5,973 nt of DNA from Gammaproteobacteria bacterium (GTDB lineage Bacteria > Pseudomonadota > Gammaproteobacteria > Steroidobacterales > Steroidobacteraceae): contig JAQGOE010000050.1 of the NCBI GenBank assembly GCA_028293725.1, forward strand, positions 1 through 5,973. The letters run 5' to 3'. The translations under genes and the position numbers were made by a program. Positions 1 to 5,095 of this stretch are shown piece after piece. Each line of letters begins with the position of its first letter. Position 1 is the stretch's first letter. Below the pieces are notes generated by a model. That model saw only the letters and a list, made by a program, of their open reading frames with translations. It ran no database searches and was not told where the DNA came from.

Positions 1-2
1 GC

Positions 3-611
3 AACGAGCCCTCAGGCCAGAGGCCCGAAGGGCCGAACGGCGCTGGCAAGCCGCCGGTGAATCAGCAGCCTGCGGCGAACGCTGCTGCGAAGAATGGTGG
101 AGCGAGTGGCGCGCCTGGTGGAGGTAATCTACACGCGAACGGTGGGCCTAATGGCAATGGACCTAACGGTAATGGGGCGCCGGGTAATGGCGCCAACGCC
201 CACAATGGCACACCTGCTAACGGTACCAACGGCGGTGCGAATGTGCACAGCGGTGGCGCCGGTAACGGTACCAACAACGGCGCGAATGCCCATAACGGTG
301 GCGCCGGTAACGGTACCAACAGCGGTGCGAATGCTCATAACGGCGGGCCTGGTAACGGCCCCAACAACGGCGCGAACGCTCACAACGGTGGCGCCGGCAA
401 CGGTGCCAACAACGGCGCGAGCGCACACAATGGCGGCCCCAGCAACGGCGCTAACAGTGGCAATCCGGCGATGAAGCACCAGGACGCCAACAAGAAGCCC
501 CCGCAGGTGGCGGCTAACAAGGCCCCGCCGAAAGCGCAGAACAAGAACGAGAAGAAGCCTTCTGGCAAGAAGGATCAGAAGAAGGAGCACGAGGCGGAGG
601 CCGGCAAGTAG
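3..611 (+). CDS. Asn/Gly/Ala-rich repeat protein with Lys-rich C-terminus (5' partial)
   Basis: I do not recognise this protein and assign no function. The frame is open from the window edge. The first possible start is a GTG at 57, which has no ribosome binding site and sits inside the same Pro/Gly/Asn-rich composition, so the true start is probably upstream. Counting from that GTG, residues 1-44 are disordered-looking Asn/Gly/Ala/Pro sequence. Residues 45-134 form six in-register 15-residue repeats of the type GANAHNGGAGNGTNN. Residues 139-184 are Lys/Glu/Gln/Pro-rich with about a dozen lysines. No membrane segment or catalytic motif is visible. The frame is supported by repeat copies that differ mostly at third codon positions, and by a strong hairpin about 21 bp after the TAG stop. 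The composition suggests an extended or intrinsically disordered protein, perhaps a surface or nucleic-acid-associated tail of a larger protein whose N-terminal domain is not visible. Confidence 0.72.
   Translation, partial: NEPSGQRPEGPNGAGKPPVNQQPAANAAAKNGGASGAPGGGNLHANGGPNGNGPNGNGAPGNGANAHNGTPANGTNGGANVHSGGAGNGTNNGANAHNGGAGNGTNSGANAHNGGPGNGPNNGANAHNGGAGNGANNGASAHNGGPSNGANSGNPAMKHQDANKKPPQVAANKAPPKAQNKNEKKPSGKKDQKKEHEAEAGK
189..458 (+). repeat. Six tandem 45-bp coding repeats
   Basis: Six consecutive 45-bp units encode 15-residue repeats beginning GANAH or close variants (GANVH, GASAH). The reading frame stays in phase with no insertion or deletion. The AHNGG core and the NG doublets are conserved. 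Variable positions swap Ala/Pro/Thr in the second half of the unit and Asn/Ser/Gly at its end. Much of the variation between copies is synonymous, which suggests selection on the protein repeat rather than very recent DNA duplication. Confidence 0.85.
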
Positions 612-631
612 GCTAACCGCGAGTTAAACCG

Positions 632-668
632 GCAGCGCCCGTGCTCGATGATGGAGCACGGGCGCTGC
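632..668. terminator. Strong hairpin after the repeat-protein gene
   Basis: Positions 632-646 pair perfectly with 654-668: a 15-bp GC-rich stem closed by a 7-nt loop (GATGATG). It begins 21 nt after the stop codon at 609-611, in a convergent region, so a transcription terminator is the natural reading. No T-run follows on the plus strand, so it is not a textbook intrinsic terminator. On the minus strand a short TTTAA follows a few bases beyond the stem. Confidence 0.7.
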
Positions 669-750
669 TGCCCGGCGCGGCTGGTGCGGCTGGCGCGGTT
701 GCCTTGTGCGGCTGCCTGGTGCGCCCTTGATGCCGCGGGTCTGAGCGCTC

Positions 751-795
751 GACGCCCTGTCAGCGTTGGGGCGCACAGGGCGCGCTGACGGCGTC
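751..795 (-). terminator. Hairpin downstream of the histidine kinase gene
   Basis: GACGCC (751-756) pairs with GGCGTC (790-795) and GTCAGCG (759-765) pairs with CGCTGAC (783-789). This gives a 13-bp stem with a 2-nt bulge (757-758) and a 17-nt loop. It starts 10 nt beyond the minus-strand stop codon of the kinase at 806-808. A competing stem, GCCCTGT (754-760) with ACAGGGC (775-781), could form instead. There is no T-tract, so the terminator role is inferred from position and stem strength. Confidence 0.55.
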
Positions 796-805
796 ACGCC
801 GCCTG

Positions 806-2632
806 TCAGTCAGCCGCTAACTCCGCGACGATCGCTTCCCGCAAGGTCTCGGGGACGACCGGTTTCTGCAGCAGTTTGAAACCGCGCTCACTGGCTTCGC
901 GCAAGGTTGCCGAAGTCGTCTCTCCAGTGATGATCAGCACCGGGAATCTGCCAAATTGCTGGCGCATGCGCGTGGCCAACTCGGCGCCGTGCTCTCCTTT
1001 GCCCAACCGCAAGTCGGTAATCAGCAGATCGGGCTTGCCGCGTTCGCGGAAGATCTTCTCCGCACCGGCGACAGAGTCCGTGGTGAATGACTCCATTCCC
1101 CACGCGGCGAGCAGATGCCCCATGCTCTTGAGAATGTCCATCTCGTCGTCGACGAGGCAGACACGCACGCCTTTCAACGAGACGTCGGCGCGTGCCTCCG
1201 GGTTAACTTCGCTGGGCTCGCTCGTGGCGCCCACCGCGGGAAACCCGACCCGGAAACAAGTGCCATCTCCCGGTTCCGAGTGCACCGAAACCTGCGCCCC
1301 GCTGAGCTCGCACAACCGTTGGACGATCGTGAGTCCCAGCCCGACCCCCTTGCTCCGGTCGCGGCCCGGGTTATCGAGCTGATAGAACTCTTCGAAGATC
1401 CGGGCGTGCTCGCTGGGCGGAATACCCTTGCCGGTATCCTTTATAGTCAGAACCACCGGGCGCTCGGTGGTGCTGCCATCGAACATCACACTGACTTTGA
1501 CACCACCGCGCTCAGTGTATTTGAGTGCATTGTCGAGCAGGTTGCGCGCAATGCGGGCGATGGCGAGAGGGTCGCCGATGGTCTGCACAGGCTCGATGTT
1601 GACTGTCAACGTCAGGCCCTGTGCCGCCACAGCGCGCTCGAATTCGGCGCACACGCTGCCGATGACCTTGTCCAACGAGAGTGTGCGGCGCTCCAGGGCG
1701 TAGTGACCCGCGGACAGCCGTGACAGATCCAGCAGTCCATGCAACAGGCTGCCCAGTGAACGTACGATCTGGTCGATGTTGGTGGCAACTTCGCAGAGCA
1801 CCTCGGGCGCCGGATTCGCCGCCAGGACGGCTGTGTAAACGGAAAGGGCGTGCAGGGGTTGCCGCAAATCGTGGCTCGCGGCAGCCAGTACGCGAGCGCG
1901 CGCCTGCGCCGACTGTTCCGCGGCTCCCATGGCGGCGCGCACTTCAATGTTTCGCTGCTCCAGGTCGCGGATCAGGCGGTCGCGCTCGTTGCGGATCATG
2001 ACAGAGCGGAGCAACAGACGGTCGCAGTCCGCCGCCGCGAGAATGATCACTACACAGTACAAAACCATCAACCCGCCCAGGGCAATAGCCTGGCTCTGAT
2101 GCAGAATCATCCACGTGGCGCACGCGGGGATGAGCATCGACAGTGCATAGGCGGCGACGATGTAGCGTGAGGACTGCGATACGACGACTCCCGCTGCCGG
2201 CATCGCGAACAGGATTGATCCGAGCAGGGCCTGATCGAGGATCGGGAGGCTGGGTAGGAAGAAGATCGAGCCAACACCCACGGCTCCGCCAGCTGCAACG
2301 GCGAGCAGCATGAATATCAGGTGTGTGCGTCCGGGGTTGATCGTCGAGGCGCGGCGTAAAACGCTGGTCGCGTATCGGGCGCGTGCGGCCTCGACTCCAA
2401 TCGTCAACGCTCCCCAGCCGAGGAACAGTTTCGCGGGGATGTAGGGATACATGAAGAGCGCCATGCCGAAGACCAGCGCCGTCTCGACCCACGGCATGCG
2501 GCGCAAGGCGCGGGCGTGGAGGCCCAGAAGCTCGATCAGGATCTCGCGGTCGGGGGGCGGCAGAATCGTGTCGCCCCAGGTGTCTACGGGGGTGACCGCT
2601 TTGGGACGTTCGGACACGGGACCCGTTGGCAT
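806..2632 (-). CDS. Hybrid sensor histidine kinase with C-terminal receiver domain
   Basis: This 608-residue inner-membrane sensor kinase probably autophosphorylates on histidine and passes phosphate to its own receiver and/or the neighbouring regulator. Residues 50-201 hold about six hydrophobic segments (near 50-66, 67-81, 104-127, 134-152, 157-177, 182-201) with no evident large periplasmic domain, so the signal may be sensed in or at the membrane. A helical linker (205-247) leads to the H-box ASHDLRQPL, with phospho-acceptor His254. The ATPase domain shows the N-box around Asn364 and Asn368, the G1 box DTGKGIP (399-405), the F-box near 413-418 and the G2 box GVGLGL (429-434). The receiver (about 488-605) has acidic Asp495/Asp496, phospho-acceptor Asp540, Thr569 and Lys590. 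All key residues are present. No Hpt domain is seen. The gene starts 20 bp after the regulator's stop codon, so the two probably share a transcript. The ATG at 2632 has only a weak upstream GGGCC-type ribosome binding site. The ligand is unknown. Confidence 0.95.
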   Translation of the reverse strand: MPTGPVSERPKAVTPVDTWGDTILPPPDREILIELLGLHARALRRMPWVETALVFGMALFMYPYIPAKLFLGWGALTIGVEAARARYATSVLRRASTINPGRTHLIFMLLAVAAGGAVGVGSIFFLPSLPILDQALLGSILFAMPAAGVVVSQSSRYIVAAYALSMLIPACATWMILHQSQAIALGGLMVLYCVVIILAAADCDRLLLRSVMIRNERDRLIRDLEQRNIEVRAAMGAAEQSAQARARVLAAASHDLRQPLHALSVYTAVLAANPAPEVLCEVATNIDQIVRSLGSLLHGLLDLSRLSAGHYALERRTLSLDKVIGSVCAEFERAVAAQGLTLTVNIEPVQTIGDPLAIARIARNLLDNALKYTERGGVKVSVMFDGSTTERPVVLTIKDTGKGIPPSEHARIFEEFYQLDNPGRDRSKGVGLGLTIVQRLCELSGAQVSVHSEPGDGTCFRVGFPAVGATSEPSEVNPEARADVSLKGVRVCLVDDEMDILKSMGHLLAAWGMESFTTDSVAGAEKIFRERGKPDLLITDLRLGKGEHGAELATRMRQQFGRFPVLIITGETTSATLREASERGFKLLQKPVVPETLREAIVAELAAD

Positions 2633-2652
2633 CAGTCAGGGCCCGCGATCTG

Positions 2653-3279
2653 TCAGGGAGCCAGCGGTCCGTTCAACAGGCGCCACTGACTGCCCTTGAT
2701 CACGGCTTCGGTGCGGTTGCGCACGCCGAGGGCTTGAAAGAGGAGGGCTATGTGCTCTTTCACGGTGTGTTCCGAAAGGCTCAATTCCCGCGCGATGAGT
2801 TTCGTCGGCAGTCCCCTGCTCAGGCAATGGAGAACCTCCCACTGCCGGGCGGTGAGCGTCGGTCGTTCCGGCTCTTCGTCGACGGCGTTGATGATCTGCT
2901 CGGGAAGATACACCGTTCCCTTCAATACGTGCTGTAGCGCTTGGGTGAGGACGTCCGGACCGAGGCTCTTGGGGATGAAGCTCATGGCGCCGCAATCGAG
3001 GCATGCCCGGATGGTGGCACTGTCGTCGGCGCTCGAAACCACCACGACGGCGGCCTGTGGTGCGGTCTCCTTGAGGCTGGTAATAGCCGTGAGGCCGCTC
3101 TCGTTCTTCAGCGACAGGTCGAGCAGGCATAACTCCAGATCCGGATGCTCCTGGGCGAGTGCGATTCCGGCCGCGATGGTGGCCGCCTCCAGGGTGGTCG
3201 CGTCACGGCAGATCGTGGTGAGCAGCATGCGAAGCCCCGCGCGAAACAGCGCGTGGTCGTCTACGAGCAGTATTTTCAT
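2653..3279 (-). CDS. NarL/FixJ-family response regulator (receiver plus LuxR-type HTH)
   Basis: This is a 208-residue cytoplasmic transcription regulator controlled by phosphorylation. Residues 1-120 form the receiver: MKILLVDDH with acidic Asp7/Asp8, phospho-acceptor Asp54 in CLLDLSL, Ser82/Ser83 at the switch position and Lys104. Residues 140-200 are a LuxR-type helix-turn-helix with the typical LTARQWEVL entry, the recognition region LSLSEHTVKEH, and the NRTEAV end. The frame runs open to 3474, but the ATG at 3279 is chosen because MKILLVDD is the standard receiver N-terminus and the upstream 65 residues are Arg/Pro-rich with no domain. A GGGG run a few bases upstream is a weak ribosome binding site. 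It is the first gene of a probable operon with the hybrid kinase and is transcribed away from the glucanase genes, whose upstream region it could control. Family assignment is firm; the target genes are inferred. Confidence 0.95.
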   Translation of the reverse strand: MKILLVDDHALFRAGLRMLLTTICRDATTLEAATIAAGIALAQEHPDLELCLLDLSLKNESGLTAITSLKETAPQAAVVVVSSADDSATIRACLDCGAMSFIPKSLGPDVLTQALQHVLKGTVYLPEQIINAVDEEPERPTLTARQWEVLHCLSRGLPTKLIARELSLSEHTVKEHIALLFQALGVRNRTEAVIKGSQWRLLNGPLAP

Positions 3280-3424
3280 GGTGGGCCCCGGGAACACGCC
3301 CCTTTTGTAGTGACATTGTCCTGCATTCCGGGTCCGTCCGGGATCGGCTCGGGGGCGAATTCGACCCCCTCTTACGTGGGGTTGCCATCCGGGGTCTGGC
3401 GGCGGCGTTCGGGTGGCCTTGGTA

Positions 3425-3447
3425 GCACCCCGGTCGCCCGGGGGTGC
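3425..3447. repeat. GC-rich inverted repeat in the divergent intergenic region
   Basis: GCACCCC (3425-3431) pairs with GGGGTGC (3441-3447). An inner GG/CC pair extends the stem if G3440 is bulged, leaving the loop TCGC. It lies about 150 bp upstream of the response regulator start. It could be an mRNA leader hairpin of the two-component operon or simply a GC-rich chance structure. Confidence 0.4.
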
Positions 3448-3507
3448 ACGCCTGCGCGGTCTGTGCGTGCGCAATTTTGCGTGAGTTGTGTGAGTTAGAT
3501 GAGCTCA

Positions 3508-3518
3508 GTCGCTGCGAC
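3508..3518. promoter_or_regulatory. Possible operator GTCGC-T-GCGAC
   Basis: Five-base inverted arms GTCGC and GCGAC are separated by one base. The arms match those inside the longer palindrome at 3773-3788, which has a two-base centre. The recurrence suggests a possible second binding site for the same regulator, but such short arms in GC-rich DNA can arise by chance. Confidence 0.25.
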
Positions 3519-3772
3519 CCGAGCAGCGGCCGGCGTGTCGCCAATTTGCGAACGCTGCGGTGTCCGCTGTCACGGGCCGCGGTGTTTGAATCGGCCCGCC
3601 TGTGTCACCAGTCGCGGTTTTCTGCATGGGCGTGACAACTTGCGTCACTCGCGCGCAAATCGCGCGGTGATTGGGAACGTCAACGTCATCCGGTCTGAAA
3701 ACAGAATGCGTACATTTCCGTCATGAATTTTAGCTTTCTACGCGTAGGGTCGGCGGTTGGCGACAGTTACGT

Positions 3773-3788
3773 TGGTCGCACGCGACCA
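3773..3788. promoter_or_regulatory. Perfect 16-bp inverted repeat, candidate operator
   Basis: TGGTCGC (3773-3779) and GCGACCA (3782-3788) are exact inverted arms of 7 bp around a 2-bp centre. The site lies 13 bp upstream of the sigma-54-like promoter and 121 bp upstream of the GH128 start codon. That suits a dimeric DNA-binding protein controlling this gene. Which protein binds it cannot be read from the sequence; the adjacent LuxR-type regulator is one candidate. Confidence 0.4.
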
Positions 3789-3801
3789 CTTATGCTCGCG
3801 G

Positions 3802-3817
3802 TGGCATGTGGATTGCA
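3802..3817 (+). promoter_or_regulatory. Candidate sigma-54 (RpoN) -24/-12 promoter of the glucanase genes
   Basis: TGGCATGTGGATTGCA matches the consensus TGGCACRNNNNTTGCW with one mismatch (T for C at the sixth base) and has the diagnostic GG-N10-GC spacing (GG 3803-3804, GC 3815-3816). Transcription would start near 3827, giving a leader of about 80 nt before the ATG at 3910. Sigma-54 promoters need an AAA+ enhancer-binding activator, and none is encoded in the window; the LuxR-type regulator lacks that domain. Confidence 0.5.
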
Positions 3818-3891
3818 CCCTGTGCGCGATGGAGTGAGTGCGCGCGACCGCTCGAATGCGCGACGACTGGAACGCACGACGGTGTTGGCCC

Positions 3892-3899
3892 GAGGAGAG
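3892..3899 (+). promoter_or_regulatory. Ribosome binding site that fixes the GH128 start
   Basis: GAGGAGAG lies 10 nt before the ATG at 3910. The same frame has an earlier ATG at 3838, but starting there would place 24 charged residues ahead of the lipoprotein signal peptide. The Shine-Dalgarno sequence and signal peptide together favour 3910. Confidence 0.8.
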
Positions 3900-3909
3900 T
3901 TGTCACATT

Positions 3910-4995
3910 ATGAATACATCGTTGGTCCGCAGTGGATTGCTCGTCGCCTGCATGGCATTTGCGATCAGCGCGTGCGGGGGCGGCAGCGGCGACAGCGCTG
4001 GCCTGTCGACGACGTCCGGAACTGGCATGACCAGTGGCTCAGGTAGCACGGGTACCTCGGGCGGCTCCGCAGGCTCGGGCAGCACCGGTGGTTCAGGTAG
4101 CACAGGTACCTCGGGTGGCTCTACGGGTACTGGCGGGTCCACGGGCACGGGCGGTGGCTCGACTTCTGGCGGTTCCGGCACCACGACGCCCCCCGTGATG
4201 GCCAAGAGCGCCAAGCGCGGCATCGCCTACGATCTCTCCGACCCGGCCGATTTGCAGGTGCTCTCGTCCGGCGTGAGCTGGTGGTACAACTGGAGCCCGC
4301 AACCTAACACCGGCGTGCCGTCGGAGTACCTCACGCAATACCAGATGGATTTCTATCCGATGATCTGGGGCGCGAATTACAACGTCAATTCGGTCGAGAC
4401 CTACCTGCAGGCGAACCCGAAGATCAAATACCTGCTGGTGATGAACGAGCCCAATCTCACCAGCCAGTCGAACCTAACACCGCAACAGGCCGCCGCCCTC
4501 TGGCCCGACTTCGAGGCCATCTCGGCCAAGACCGGCGTGAAGATCGTAGGGCCCGCCATCACCTGGGGCACGATGGCCAACTACACCGATCCGGTGCAGT
4601 GGCTCGACGCGTTCTATGCCGCCTACGAGGCGGCCAACAACAACCAGCCGCCGCAGATCGACTACATCGCCTTTCACTGGTACGACTACGGCCTTTCAGG
4701 CCAACTCGACCGGCTGACGAAGTACGGCAAGCCATTCTGGGTCACCGAGTTCGCCAACTGGCACTCACAGACCGACGGCGCGCAGATCACGACCCTCGCC
4801 GAGCAGGAAGCACAGATGAAGGACATGGTCGCGACATGTGAGTCGCGCTCAGATGTCTTCCGTTACGCGTGGTTCACGGGCCGCGTCAACCCCGATCCCC
4901 ACTTCAGCAGCATTCTGGCTGCGTCGGGTCAGTTGACAGGCCTCGGGCAGCTTTACCTGACGCTGCCGTACACAACTGCCTACACAGCCCCCTAG
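3910..4995 (+). CDS. GH128-family endo-beta-1,3-glucanase lipoprotein
   Basis: This 361-residue secreted, lipid-anchored glycoside hydrolase is predicted to cleave beta-1,3-glucan. Residues 1-21 are a signal peptide ending in the lipobox ISA-Cys22. Residues 23-95 are a Gly/Ser/Thr linker with almost no other residues. Residues 100-355 form a catalytic (beta/alpha)8 domain of the Asl1-like/GH128 type: GIAYD (104-108), SWWYNW (123-128), FYPMIWG (148-154), LLVMNEPN (175-182) with probable acid/base Glu180, FHWYDYG (255-261), FWVTEFA (276-282) with probable nucleophile Glu280, and YAWFTGR (319-325). Both glutamates and the aromatic cleft residues are present and the domain looks complete. Family members degrade fungal-wall or algal beta-1,3-glucan; the exact subgroup and endo/exo mode cannot be told by eye. 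It lies 100 bp upstream of a GH64 lipoprotein on the same strand, and a shared transcript is likely. A single-residue acidic position follows the lipobox only at Asp28 rather than directly after Cys22, so outer-membrane sorting is plausible. Confidence 0.93.
   Translation: MNTSLVRSGLLVACMAFAISACGGGSGDSAGLSTTSGTGMTSGSGSTGTSGGSAGSGSTGGSGSTGTSGGSTGTGGSTGTGGGSTSGGSGTTTPPVMAKSAKRGIAYDLSDPADLQVLSSGVSWWYNWSPQPNTGVPSEYLTQYQMDFYPMIWGANYNVNSVETYLQANPKIKYLLVMNEPNLTSQSNLTPQQAAALWPDFEAISAKTGVKIVGPAITWGTMANYTDPVQWLDAFYAAYEAANNNQPPQIDYIAFHWYDYGLSGQLDRLTKYGKPFWVTEFANWHSQTDGAQITTLAEQEAQMKDMVATCESRSDVFRYAWFTGRVNPDPHFSSILAASGQLTGLGQLYLTLPYTTAYTAP
4036..4121 (+). repeat. Internal duplication in the GH128 linker
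   Basis: A 32-bp unit at 4036-4067 recurs at 4090-4121, 54 bp (18 codons) away, with three differences. All three fall at third codon positions and are synonymous. Both copies encode GSGSTGTSGGS. The linker therefore grew at least partly by in-frame duplication and has kept its protein sequence. Confidence 0.8.
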
Positions 4996-5055
4996 ACAAC
5001 CCCTGCCGGCGCGCGAGTTCCGGACCCCGCGCCCCGGCGATTCCTCGATCCAATA

Positions 5056-5072
5056 CGGTCCATCGGGGACCG
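5056..5072 (+). other. Small hairpin upstream of the GH64 gene
   Basis: CGGTCC (5056-5061) pairs with GGACCG (5067-5072) around the loop ATCGG. It lies in the 100-bp gap between the two glucanase genes, 8 nt before the GH64 ribosome binding site. It has no T-tract. It could be a processing or mRNA stability element, a weak terminator, or chance. A second weak pair, GGCGCG (5008-5013) with CGCGCC (5028-5033), lies just after the GH128 stop. Confidence 0.35.
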
Positions 5073-5080
5073 GGCCTTAT

Positions 5081-5085
5081 GGAAG
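5081..5085 (+). promoter_or_regulatory. Ribosome binding site of the GH64 gene
   Basis: GGAAG lies 10 nt upstream of the ATG at 5096 in an A-rich stretch. An ATG at 5079 opens a six-codon frame whose stop overlaps the 5096 ATG as ATGA. The lipoprotein signal peptide starts at 5096, which decides the start. Confidence 0.65.
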
Positions 5086-5095
5086 TAAAATCGCT

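Larger units (their letters stand above)
3280..3909. other. 630-bp divergent intergenic region, likely regulatory
   Basis: I see no convincing gene here. Short open frames exist, the longest being 75 codons at 3499-3726, but none has a good ribosome binding site. The region separates the two-component operon (minus) from the glucanase genes (plus) and holds several inverted repeats: a hairpin at 3425-3447, CGCAATTTTGCG at 3470-3481, GTCGC-T-GCGAC at 3508-3518, GTGAC/GTCAC at 3632-3648, the palindrome CTACGCGTAG at 3738-3747 and a 16-bp palindrome at 3773-3788. It also has a tandem AACGTC repeat (3676-3687), a locally AT-rich patch (about 3695-3740) and a sigma-54-like promoter at 3802-3817. 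No confident sigma-70 promoter could be picked for either direction. Confidence 0.7.

Noticed and set aside
189..458. CRISPR-like array
   Set aside because: The 45-bp units are contiguous with no spacers and encode a protein repeat in phase.
94..590. Long frames on both strands overlapping the repeat-protein gene
   Set aside because: The 45-bp period keeps several frames open at once. Third-position variation and the hairpin after the stop favour the Asn/Gly-rich frame.
3280..3474. N-terminal extension of the response regulator to an ATG at 3474
   Set aside because: The extra 65 residues are Arg/Pro-rich and domainless. MKILLVDD at 3279 is the standard receiver start.
3499..3726. 75-codon plus-strand frame with a cysteine cluster (CERCGVRCHGPRC) resembling a zinc ribbon
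   Set aside because: It has no convincing ribosome binding site, its tail is non-descript and it lies in a region dense with regulatory palindromes. The cysteines probably come from GC-rich TGC/TGT triplets by chance. Conservation in relatives would be needed to revive it.
3767..3796. Sigma-70 promoter with TTACGT and TATGCT, 18-bp spacing
   Set aside because: Only the -10 has partial similarity (4 of 6); the -35 matches 2 of 6. The sigma-54 match just downstream is much better.
3723..4046. Plus-strand frame starting MNFSF, overlapping the previous frame at ATGA
   Set aside because: It runs into the GH128 signal peptide and linker in another frame, has an Arg-rich composition typical of shadow frames, and shows no domain.
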